A stretch of DNA of 7,080 nucleotides from Hyphomicrobiales bacterium. Its GTDB lineage: Bacteria; Pseudomonadota; Alphaproteobacteria; Rhizobiales; Aestuariivirgaceae. Made by a program: the position numbers and the translations under genes. Numbering within the stretch: the first letter of the stretch is position 1; every line of letters starts with the position of its first letter. Below are positions 1-5,621 of the stretch, piece after piece. The DNA is taken from the NCBI GenBank assembly GCA_026996935.1, contig JALWJW010000066.1, positions 1 to 7,080 of the forward strand, written 5' to 3'. Under the pieces are notes generated by a model that saw nothing but the letters and a program-made list of their open reading frames with translations, made no database searches and had not been told where the DNA came from.

Positions 1-96
1 TGAAGTGTTGATTGTTAAAAGTTAAAACCTTGAATTTGTTTTAGCAATAAGCATTGTGATATGTTTGTACCAATTTGCACCGTTCAGTCGGGCCAG

Positions 97-120
97 ATTA
101 TATGCTGACCATTTAGTCAG
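97..120 (-). promoter_or_regulatory. Palindrome next to a -10-like hexamer near the left edge
   Basis: Seen: CTGAC (105-109) and GTCAG (116-120) form a perfect 5-bp inverted repeat with a 6-base loop. On the minus strand a perfect TATAAT (plus-strand 97-102) lies just downstream of it. This could be an operator at the -35 position of a promoter reading out of the window to the left. Read on the plus strand, the same palindrome is followed by GTTTTTA, which resembles a weak terminator for rightward transcription, but no rightward gene ends here. No good -35 hexamer sits at the right distance. The rest of bases 1-178 shows no gene and no other clear signal. Confidence 0.2.
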
Positions 121-178
121 GTTTTTATAGTGAGGTCAATGTTTGCGTGCGTTCGGCAGTGTTTATTTGAGTGTTTAC

Positions 179-481
179 TTATTCATCAGGCTCTAAAATG
201 TGGGTGACGATTTCATCAAAGCAGGCAATGAGGACTTCCAAGTTGGCGCGGTAATAAATTTTGCGGCCAACTCGTTTGTTGATCACAAGGTTTTTGTAGG
301 TCATATCTTTAAGATGAAATGACAGTGTGGCGGGGGGCAAACCAAGGGCTTGACCAATTTCGCCCGCCGGTAAACCAACGGCATCGCTGCCACGAGAATG
401 AGGGGCGATGAGTTTTAAAATCTCAAGGCGGGTTGGTTGCCCAAGGCCTGAGAATATATTTGCAGCAATTTGAGATTCCAT
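179..481 (-). CDS. ArsR/SmtB-family winged-helix transcriptional repressor
   Basis: A 100-residue DNA-binding protein of normal length for the ArsR/SmtB family, whose members are usually dimeric repressors released from DNA by a metal, metalloid, persulfide or other ligand. The dimerisation helix with the family signature LGQPTRLEIL is near residues 13-22. The helix-turn-helix spans about 38-66, with recognition helix ATLSFHLKDM at 51-60, and the beta-wing (KRVGRKIYYRA) is at 69-79. The classical ELCVCDL metal site is absent: its place is taken by LPAGEIGQALGL, and the only cysteine is C87, so the inducer cannot be read from the sequence. The ATG start lies 2 bases from a palindrome and has no Shine-Dalgarno sequence, so the mRNA may be leaderless. 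It follows the sdh cluster in the same direction but appears to have its own promoter. No arsenic or metal gene is visible beside it. Family call is firm, function open. Confidence 0.9.
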   Translation of the reverse strand: MESQIAANIFSGLGQPTRLEILKLIAPHSRGSDAVGLPAGEIGQALGLPPATLSFHLKDMTYKNLVINKRVGRKIYYRANLEVLIACFDEIVTHILEPDE

Positions 482-482
482 G

Positions 483-500
483 ATTCTATATTCATAGAAT
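483..500. promoter_or_regulatory. Perfect inverted repeat, probable ArsR operator
   Basis: Seen: ATTCTAT (483-489), a 4-base spacer (490-493), then ATAGAAT (494-500), giving 7-bp perfect arms. It starts 2 bases upstream of the arsR ATG and covers the region where the -10 box should lie. ArsR-family dimers typically bind imperfect AT-rich palindromes over their own promoter, so autorepression is the natural reading. The binding itself is inferred. Confidence 0.6.
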
Positions 501-515
501 TGTGAGTCGTGTCAA
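485..515 (-). promoter_or_regulatory. Candidate arsR promoter
   Basis: Reading leftward, a perfect -35 hexamer TTGACA lies at 515-510. Two overlapping -10 candidates follow, both inside the palindrome: AATATA at 492-487 (17-base spacing) and TATAGA at 490-485 (19-base spacing). Either would start transcription at or very near the ATG at 481, consistent with the missing ribosome-binding site. The -35 is convincing; the -10 choice is uncertain. Confidence 0.5.
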
Positions 516-534
516 TATTGTGCCAGATTACAAG

Positions 535-854
535 TTATTTAAAAAATGCTGGGCGTTTGGAAAGCGAGGCTAAGTAGATGTTGTCAAAGGAACAGCGCTG
601 TTCACCTGCGATGTATGGGGCTATGGTGTATTCATTAAACGTTATGGTGCTTTTGATTTTTTTTAATTGCCAGCGATAAGAATTTTTGACGTGTTCTGAT
701 ATTTGATTTGGATAATCTTTCTGGTAGGCATTAAATGTTTCCAAGGTTGTTTCTTTTTCGTAAGCGGGGCGACCTTGGGCAACTTGCATCGCGCAGGCAA
801 GTTCATTAGTATAAGCGCTGTAAGAGCTAACAATGGGCGCGTGATTTTTTCCAA
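535..854 (-). pseudogene. Small exported protein after sdhB, reading frame apparently shifted
   Basis: Family not recognised. A TTG codon at 854 sits one base after the sdhB stop, with AAGG six bases upstream inside the last sdhB codons, which makes a good coupled start. It opens a signal-peptide-like sequence: basic MEKITRP, then hydrophobic LLALTALILMNLPA. After about 22 codons that frame becomes lysine-rich and ends at 663, while another frame stays open from ATG 789 to a stop at 535. The second frame gives an 84-residue ordinary-looking polar body (start MQVAQGRPAYEKE, end SKRPAFFK, one cysteine in EQRCSF). ATG 789 has no ribosome-binding site of its own. Removing one CG from the GCGCG at 790-794 would fuse the two as NLPA-MQVAQG, about 105 residues in total. 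I infer one periplasmic or lipoprotein-like gene broken by a dinucleotide insertion or a sequencing error. Alternatives are that only the 84-residue ORF is expressed, or that the hydrophobic stretch is chance. Confidence 0.5.
781..803. repeat. Short perfect hairpin at the frame switch
   Basis: Seen: AACTTGC (781-787) and GCAAGTT (797-803) pair as a 7-bp stem around a 9-base loop. The loop contains the CGCGC run (790-794) at which the reading frame of the surrounding small gene changes. There is no T-tract on either side, so it does not look like an intrinsic terminator. Confidence 0.5.
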
Positions 855-855
855 A

Positions 856-1632
856 TTAAACCTTGCGTTCGGCCAGCATTTTTTTGATTTTAGTAATTGC
901 TTTTGCCGGGTTCAAGCCTTTTGGACAGGCTTTGGCGCAGTTCATAATGGTGTGGCAACGATAAAGCCGAAACGGATCTTCAAGGTTGTCCAAGCGCTCG
1001 CCGGTTGCTTCATCGCGGCTGTCGATCAGCCAGCGATAGGCTTGAAGTAAAATCGCCGGGCCTAAATAGCGATCACCATTCCACCAGTATGATGGACATG
1101 AGGTTGAGCAACAGGCGCACAAGATACATTCGTAAAGACCGTCGATTTTTTCTCGGTCATCATGTGATTGCAACCATTCGCGTTCTGGTTCTGGGGTTTT
1201 GGTTTGTAGCCAGGGTTCAATTGAGCGGTGTTGAGCGTAAAAATTGGTGAGATCAGGCACCAGATCTTTGACCACTTCCATGTGCGGCAGCGGGTAGATT
1301 TTAACCGGGCCTTTAACGTCTTCAATGGCTTTGGTACATGCCAGCGTATTGGTGCCATCGATGTTCATGGCACATGATCCGCAAATCCCTTCGCGGCAAG
1401 AGCGGCGAAAAGTTAAGCTTGGATCAATTTCATCTTTGATTTTAATGATGGCATCAAGCACCATCGGGCCACATTTATCAAGGTCAACCGAATAAGTGTC
1501 TACGTGCGGGTTTTTGCCATCATCAGGATTCCAACGATAAACGCGAAATTCTTTGAGGTTTGACCCTTGCGGGGCTGGCCACTTTTTACCTTCGCCAACA
1601 ACGGAATTTTTAGGGAGATTGATTTCAACCAT
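856..1632 (-). CDS. sdhB: Succinate dehydrogenase iron-sulfur subunit SdhB
   Basis: Electron-transfer subunit of complex II, on the cytoplasmic face of the inner membrane, passing electrons from FAD in SdhA to the quinone site. It has 258 residues, normal for the alphaproteobacterial/mitochondrial type. The N-terminal plant-type ferredoxin domain has [2Fe-2S] ligands C79, C84, C87 and C99 (SCREGICGSCAMNIDG region). By alignment with E. coli SdhB, the C-terminal ferredoxin domain has [4Fe-4S] ligands C169, C172, C175 and C236, and [3Fe-4S] ligands C179, C226 and C232. Quinone-site residues corresponding to E. coli P160, W163, W164 and H207 are present as P180, W183, W184 and H227. The ATG lies 28 bases after the sdhA stop, with a weak GAGAG upstream. 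It is the last subunit gene of the sdh block, and its final codons carry the AAGG that appears to serve the next small gene. Intact, no key residue missing. Confidence 0.97.
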   Translation of the reverse strand: MVEINLPKNSVVGEGKKWPAPQGSNLKEFRVYRWNPDDGKNPHVDTYSVDLDKCGPMVLDAIIKIKDEIDPSLTFRRSCREGICGSCAMNIDGTNTLACTKAIEDVKGPVKIYPLPHMEVVKDLVPDLTNFYAQHRSIEPWLQTKTPEPEREWLQSHDDREKIDGLYECILCACCSTSCPSYWWNGDRYLGPAILLQAYRWLIDSRDEATGERLDNLEDPFRLYRCHTIMNCAKACPKGLNPAKAITKIKKMLAERKV

Positions 1633-1660
1633 TTTAATAAACTCTCAGCTTTATAGACGC

Positions 1661-3520
1661 TTAATAGACTCTGGCTTTTGGAACAATGTAGGCGATTTCA
1701 TCGGTCATGGTGTAACTATGAACAGGCCGCGAGCCGAGCTTGACTTTGTGTCTGGCATCATCTGTCCATGCAAGGGTGTGAACCATCCACTTTTTATCAT
1801 CGCGATCGGGGAAATCTTCACGCGCGTGCGCGCCGCGGCTTTCCTGACGGTTTTGGGCACCGTTAATGGTAACGGCTGCCTGAGCAATCAGATTGTCATA
1901 CTCCAGGGTTTCAACCAGATCCGAGTTCCAAACCAATGAGCGGTCACTAATTTTGATATCGTCAATTTTGTCCCAGAGTTCAGCGATCTTTTCAACGCCT
2001 TCATCAAGGGTTTCACCAGTGCGGTACACTGCACAATGATCTTGCATATCGCGTTGCATCTGGCGGCGAAATTGCGCCGTTGAGGTAGAACCATCGGCAA
2101 AACGGTATTTATCCAAACGCTCAATCGCGCTTTGGCCCGCATCAATTTGAAAATCTTTGTGGGCGGTGTGCGGGGTGATGGTTTCAGCACAGCGCATGGC
2201 AGCAGCGCGGCCAAAGACAACCAGATCTGTCAGGGAGTTTGAGCCCAAACGATTGGCACCGTGAACAGAAGCGCTGGCTGCCTCACCAACGGCCATCAGA
2301 CCTTCGACAACGCCGTCAGGGTCTTTTTTATCGCCAGCGATCACTTCGCCATGATAATTGGTTGGGATGCCGCCCATATTATAGTGGGCTGTTGGAATAA
2401 CAGGGATTGGCTCTTTGGTGACATCAACGCCGGCAAAGATTTTGGCAGATTCTGAAATGCCCGGTAAGCGTTCGGCCAACAGGTCTGCACCCAGGTGATC
2501 CAGGACCAGATAGATGTGATCTTTATCAGGGCCAACGCCGCGACCTTCGCGGATTTCAATGGTCATGGCGCGTGAAACAACATCACGAGAGGCAAGGTCT
2601 TTTGCTGACGGGGCATAGCGCTCCATAAAGCGTTCACCTTCGGAATTGACCAGATAGCCGCCTTCACCGCGTACACCTTCAGTAATCAAACAGCCCGCAC
2701 CGTAAATACCTGTGGGGTGGAATTGAACAAATTCCATATCCTGCAACGGCAAACCTGCGCGCAGCACCATGGCATTGCCATCGCCGGTGCAGGTGTGAGC
2801 TGATGTGCATGAGAAATAGGCGCGGCCGTAACCACCGGTTGCCAATATGGTTTTGTGGGCTTTGAAACGGTGAATGGTGCCGTCTTCTAAACAAAGAGCC
2901 ATAATACCGCGGCAGGCACCGTCTTCCATAATCAGATCAAGGGCGATGTATTCAATAAAGAATTCAGCGTCGTGTTTAAGCGATTGACCATAAAGGGTGT
3001 GCAAAATAGCATGGCCTGTGCGATCAGCCGCAGCGCAGGTGCGTTGTGCGGCAGGGCCTTCGCCAAATCGGGTTGTCATGCCACCAAAGGCGCGCTGGTA
3101 TATTTTACCTTGTTCGGTGCGTGAAAATGGTACGCCCCAATGTTCAAGTTCTACAACAGCCTGGGGGGCTTCGCGCGCAAGATATTCAATCGCATCCTGA
3201 TCGCCCAGCCAGTCAGAGCCTTTAACACTGTCATACATGTGCCAGCGCCAATTGTCTTCACCCATATTGCCGAGCGATGCGGCAATGCCGCCTTGTGCTG
3301 CAACGGTGTGAGAGCGTGTCGGGAATACTTTTGAAATACAGGCGGTTTTTAAACCAGCCTGGGCGCAACCAACAACGGCGCGCAGGCCTGCCCCACCGGC
3401 ACCAACTACAATCACATCGAATGTGTGGTCAATAATGTCATAGTCTCTACCAGAAACACTTATGGTTCTTTTTGCCCCGAAATGTTTGATTGCGGGGTCG
3501 TTTTTTATTTTAGTAGCCAT
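1661..3520 (-). CDS. sdhA: Succinate dehydrogenase flavoprotein subunit SdhA
   Basis: Catalytic subunit of complex II, oxidising succinate to fumarate with covalently bound FAD. The FAD-binding Rossmann motif GAGGAGLRA is at residues 40-48. The histidine expected to carry the 8-alpha-histidyl FAD bond is H71, in RSHTVAAQGGI. By alignment with E. coli, the active-site residues are H268 (QFHPTG), R312 (ASRDVV), H379 (TAHYNMGGIPT) and R424 (HGANRLGSNSL). The C-terminus ends in the usual DEIAYIVPKARVY. At 619 residues it is longer than typical alphaproteobacterial SdhA, because about 26 residues precede the conserved YDIIDHTFDVIVVG start. No other ATG, GTG or TTG codon occurs in frame before the FAD motif, so the extension should be translated. 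The start is 7 bases after the sdhD stop, with GGAG somewhat far upstream. The sequence is complete and in frame. Confidence 0.98.
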   Translation of the reverse strand: MATKIKNDPAIKHFGAKRTISVSGRDYDIIDHTFDVIVVGAGGAGLRAVVGCAQAGLKTACISKVFPTRSHTVAAQGGIAASLGNMGEDNWRWHMYDSVKGSDWLGDQDAIEYLAREAPQAVVELEHWGVPFSRTEQGKIYQRAFGGMTTRFGEGPAAQRTCAAADRTGHAILHTLYGQSLKHDAEFFIEYIALDLIMEDGACRGIMALCLEDGTIHRFKAHKTILATGGYGRAYFSCTSAHTCTGDGNAMVLRAGLPLQDMEFVQFHPTGIYGAGCLITEGVRGEGGYLVNSEGERFMERYAPSAKDLASRDVVSRAMTIEIREGRGVGPDKDHIYLVLDHLGADLLAERLPGISESAKIFAGVDVTKEPIPVIPTAHYNMGGIPTNYHGEVIAGDKKDPDGVVEGLMAVGEAASASVHGANRLGSNSLTDLVVFGRAAAMRCAETITPHTAHKDFQIDAGQSAIERLDKYRFADGSTSTAQFRRQMQRDMQDHCAVYRTGETLDEGVEKIAELWDKIDDIKISDRSLVWNSDLVETLEYDNLIAQAAVTINGAQNRQESRGAHAREDFPDRDDKKWMVHTLAWTDDARHKVKLGSRPVHSYTMTDEIAYIVPKARVY

Positions 3521-3527
3521 CGGTTCT

Positions 3528-3905
3528 TTACGCTCCGAAACTGATTTTTAAAATGGCAAAAATCGACATTAAAGTGATTAGTGCGCAAAACATGGTGTTG
3601 GCAATAATTAGAATTACTTGTGCGTTGCCATGAACATAGTCTTCAATGACCACCTGCATACCAAGGCGCATGTGCCAGACAAATGAAATGATAGTGGCGA
3701 TAAGGCCAACGGCAACGACGGGATGTGCGACCAGTGCAACAACTTGTGCATGGTTGGCCCCACTTAGGGAAATGAAAAACCAAACAAGGAATAAAGTGAG
3801 CGGGATATTGGCAATGGCGGTTAAACGCTGGAGCCAGAAATCCTGGGTACCTGATTTGGCTGAGCCTAAATTCAGGACTTTATTTAACGGGGTGCGCATG
3901 GTCAT
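3528..3905 (-). CDS. sdhD: Succinate dehydrogenase membrane anchor subunit SdhD
   Basis: Small hydrophobic anchor of complex II that, with SdhC, holds heme b and the quinone site. The chosen start is the ATG at 3905: it follows the sdhC stop by a single base (TAA-A-ATG) and has GGAG nine bases upstream, giving 125 residues. A second ATG two codons later is also possible. The open frame extends further upstream to 3938, but that part lies inside sdhC. Three membrane segments are visible at about 33-50, 58-78 and 96-118. The motif WHMRLGMQVVIEDY supplies the probable heme ligand H78, matching E. coli H71, and the quinone-site D89-Y90, matching E. coli D82-Y83. The TAA-A-ATG junction suggests translational coupling with sdhC, fitting the equal stoichiometry of the two anchors. 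Confidence 0.93.
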   Translation of the reverse strand: MTMRTPLNKVLNLGSAKSGTQDFWLQRLTAIANIPLTLFLVWFFISLSGANHAQVVALVAHPVVAVGLIATIISFVWHMRLGMQVVIEDYVHGNAQVILIIANTMFCALITLMSIFAILKISFGA

Positions 3906-3906
3906 T

Positions 3907-4308
3907 TTATCGTACTCCGTAGGCAATGGCCCAGACAATAAATGTCAGAACAATTGAGGTGATAAGAGAACCTTTAGCTAAAACTTCAATAAATTTCAGA
4001 TCAAAGCCGCGACCAGTATCCCAAAGCAAATGTTTTAATCCACCAACAGCATGATGAAGCAGCGCCCAAGTGGCACCAAATAAAAACAGGCGACCAATGA
4101 TGGAGGTTAAAAGACCTTCGACATAGACAAAATACTCAGGCCCGGCTGCTGCAGCGATGAGCCACCATGTCAGCAATAAAGTTGCAAAAAATAAAATAAT
4201 ACCTGTGATGCGATGCACGATCGACATCGTCATGGTGAGCATAGGTTTATAAATTTGGAGATGGGGCGATAGAGGTCGCTGAACCTTGTTTTGAGGGGTG
4301 GTGCTCAT
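3907..4308 (-). CDS. sdhC: Succinate dehydrogenase cytochrome b556 subunit SdhC
   Basis: Membrane anchor of complex II, 133 residues, first gene of the sdhCDAB block. It begins with the family signature RPLSPHLQIYKP (11-22). The quinone-site serine and arginine of SIVHRITG are S29 and R33 (E. coli S27 and R31). The heme b ligand is probably H86 in LLHHAVGGLKHLLWDTG, aligned with E. coli H84; its partner would be H78 of SdhD. Three membrane helices lie at about 34-54, 66-88 and 112-130. The ATG at 4308 has only a weak AGG about ten bases upstream. A 104-base gap separates it from the hydratase gene before it, enough for a second promoter, and no terminator is visible there. Confident call. Confidence 0.95.
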   Translation of the reverse strand: MSTTPQNKVQRPLSPHLQIYKPMLTMTMSIVHRITGIILFFATLLLTWWLIAAAAGPEYFVYVEGLLTSIIGRLFLFGATWALLHHAVGGLKHLLWDTGRGFDLKFIEVLAKGSLITSIVLTFIVWAIAYGVR

Positions 4309-4381
4309 GATATTAACCTGATGAATACGGTTATGTTTTTTGAAAGAATATATGGAGCTTTGAATTAGTGCCCTGCGACAT

Positions 4382-4390
4382 GCTATACCA
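4382..4390 (-). promoter_or_regulatory. Weak extended -10 candidate upstream of sdhC
   Basis: In the gap between the hydratase stop and sdhC (4309-4412), the minus strand reads TGGTATAGC, an extended -10-like sequence (TG-N-TATAGC) about 75 bases before the sdhC ATG. No good -35 accompanies it. It might let the sdh genes be expressed separately from the two upstream enzymes. I see no hairpin terminator or other gene in this gap. Confidence 0.22.
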
Positions 4391-4412
4391 CTTTCCCGAC
4401 ATAATTAAAGGA

Positions 4413-5456
4413 TTATTTTGGTAAAATCACCCAATAATCCAGCTCTAAAATTGCATTTTCATGGTTTTTATCGGGGAATTGGTTACATGGTTGATCTTTC
4501 GTGGCGATGGTGGTGAGTTTTAGTGCGGCGATATCACTGCGGCCGTCAATTTCGGTTTTGTCGGTGATCTGGCTCCAGGCATAAACTGTGTCACCTGCAA
4601 ACAACGGGGCGATATGGCGGCCGCCATTTATGGCGGTGATATGACAGGCGTTTGAGAGGCCATTGAATGATAAAGCGCGGGCCAGTGAAATGACGTGGCC
4701 ACCATAAATCAATCGACGACCAAAACGGCCCTGGCCTTCAGTGTGTTGGTTGAAGTGTACTTTGGCGGTGTTTTGATAAAGCCGCGTGGCCATCATGTGT
4801 TCAGCTTCTTCAACCGTCATGCCATCAACATGGTCAATTTTTTCGCCAACTTCATAATCGCCCCACACGAACGCTGAGCCGGATACTGAGGTGTCAAAGT
4901 CAATTTGATCGACTGTCGGGCAGGCGCTGCCAAGAAACTTTGTATCAACACTGTCCGGCAAATCAGGAATGACCGTTTCAGGGGCGGGGACATCGATATT
5001 GCGTTTTCGCACCATCACCCAGCGGACATATTCTAGAACGATGTCGCCCTTTTGGTTGGTGCCGGTTGAACGCACATAAACCACGCCGTTTTTGCCATTT
5101 GAGTTTTGTTTTAGACCGATGACTTGTGAAACCGTTTTTAAGGTGTCGCCCGGATAAACAGGTTGCAGGAACCGACAATCGGCATAGCCAAGATTGGCAA
5201 CAGCATTTAAGGAAATGTCAGCAACGGTTTTACCAAAAACAATGTGAAACACCAGCATGTCATCAACAGGGCTTTGCGGGTAGCCGACGCGGCGGGCAAA
5301 ATTGGTTGATGACTGAACGGCAAAACGCGAGCCATAAAGGGCTGTATATAAAGCCTGATCGCCACTTGAAATGGTGCGCGGGGTAGCGTGAACAATCGTT
5401 TGGCCGATGGTGAAATCTTCAAAGAAGTTACCCGTATTGGTTTTTGTTTTAATCAT
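4413..5456 (-). CDS. mch: Mesaconyl-C1-CoA hydratase (beta-methylmalyl-CoA dehydratase), double-hotdog MaoC type
   Basis: Cytoplasmic enzyme of the ethylmalonyl-CoA pathway, reversibly hydrating mesaconyl-C1-CoA (2-methylfumaryl-CoA) to (2R,3S)-beta-methylmalyl-CoA. The 347 residues match the roughly 340-residue Mch family. The N-terminal segment NFFEDFTIGQTIVHATPRT and the stretch LVFHIVFGKTVADISLNAVA (69-88) are typical of Mch as I know it. There are two hotdog folds, at about residues 10-150 and 195-345. The second carries an Asn-x4-His pair (N229, H234 in NTAKVHFN) followed by YGGHVISLARAL, resembling the catalytic dyad region of R-specific hydratases; assigning catalysis to it is inference. 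The start at 5456 overlaps the stop of a possible 55-codon ORF by ATGA, with AAAGG nine bases upstream. It lies between the malyl-CoA thioesterase gene and sdhC, an arrangement that fits the pathway. A generic MaoC dehydratase is less likely given the length and N-terminal match. Confidence 0.88.
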   Translation of the reverse strand: MIKTKTNTGNFFEDFTIGQTIVHATPRTISSGDQALYTALYGSRFAVQSSTNFARRVGYPQSPVDDMLVFHIVFGKTVADISLNAVANLGYADCRFLQPVYPGDTLKTVSQVIGLKQNSNGKNGVVYVRSTGTNQKGDIVLEYVRWVMVRKRNIDVPAPETVIPDLPDSVDTKFLGSACPTVDQIDFDTSVSGSAFVWGDYEVGEKIDHVDGMTVEEAEHMMATRLYQNTAKVHFNQHTEGQGRFGRRLIYGGHVISLARALSFNGLSNACHITAINGGRHIAPLFAGDTVYAWSQITDKTEIDGRSDIAALKLTTIATKDQPCNQFPDKNHENAILELDYWVILPK

Positions 5457-5620
5457 TGGGGCATACCTTTATACTTTCCATCGTCATCCTCGTGCTTGAC
5501 ACGAGTATCCAGTGCGTCACACATCGTGATCGCCTTTTTCATTCTGGATCTTCGGGTCAAGCCCGAAGATGACGAATGTGGGGTGTTTGATGGTGATGGT
5601 GGGAGGCTAAGTGTGAACAT
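5453..5620 (-). CDS. Possible 55-residue ORF bridging mcl2 and mch
   Basis: No family recognised. The ORF starts with ATG at 5620, one base after the mcl2 stop (TAA-A-ATG), and a strong AGGAAGG ends five bases before the ATG, inside the last mcl2 codons. It ends with TGA at 5455-5453, overlapping the mch ATG as ATGA. It therefore fills the junction exactly, with coupled start and stop. The predicted peptide is polar (MFTLSLPPSPSNTPHSSSS at the start, KYKGMPQ at the end). Its middle (GLTRRSR, LDTRVKHEDD) is the translation of the palindromic repeat at 5482-5574. Such peptides arise by chance wherever this repeat class is in frame, so the product may have no function of its own. Translation could still serve to carry ribosomes through the repeat into mch. 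Expression is undemonstrated. Confidence 0.35.
   Translation of the reverse strand: MFTLSLPPSPSNTPHSSSSGLTRRSRMKKAITMCDALDTRVKHEDDDGKYKGMPQ
5482..5574. repeat. Paired palindromic repeat element between mcl2 and mch
   Basis: Two 31-base arms, 5482-5512 and 5544-5574, are inverted copies of one another with five mismatches, separated by 31 bases. Each arm also folds on itself. The left arm has CTCGTG-CTTGA-CACGAG (5489-5505) and the right has CTTCGGG-TCAAG-CCCGAAG (5550-5568). The outer ends are GTCATC/GATGAC and ATCCAG/CTGGAT. The pattern GTCATCC...GCTTGAC...ATCCAG belongs to a dispersed intergenic palindromic repeat that I recall as widespread in alphaproteobacterial genomes. In the mRNA it would form either two hairpins or one long stem, and could affect stability or relative expression of mcl2 and the genes after it. 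No T-tract follows on the transcribed strand, so it is not a standard intrinsic terminator. Confidence 0.8.
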
Positions 5621-5621
5621 T

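Noticed and set aside
663..854. 63-residue continuous reading of the TTG-started frame as the complete product
   Set aside because: After the hydrophobic stretch it turns into an improbable lysine-rich tail, while the alternate frame gives an ordinary protein body. Kept only as the N-terminal part of the frameshifted gene.
703..1250. Overlapping plus-strand open frames of 115 and 81 codons
   Set aside because: Antisense to sdhB and to the small gene after it; no start signals or domains.
1553..1939. 128-codon plus-strand open frame across the sdhA/sdhB junction
   Set aside because: Antisense to two intact complex II genes with all catalytic motifs; the peptide resembles no protein.
3528..3938. 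136-residue version of SdhD starting at 3938
   Set aside because: The extra 11 codons lie inside sdhC and lack a ribosome-binding site. ATG 3905 has GGAG and the TAA-A-ATG junction.
4309..4412. 23-codon ORF from ATG 4402 between mch and sdhC
   Set aside because: No Shine-Dalgarno sequence, no coupling to sdhC and no recognisable peptide.
5489..5568. The two GC-rich hairpins as a rho-independent terminator after mcl2
   Set aside because: On the transcribed (minus) strand no T-run follows either stem, and the downstream genes are close and coupled. A repeat element is the better reading.
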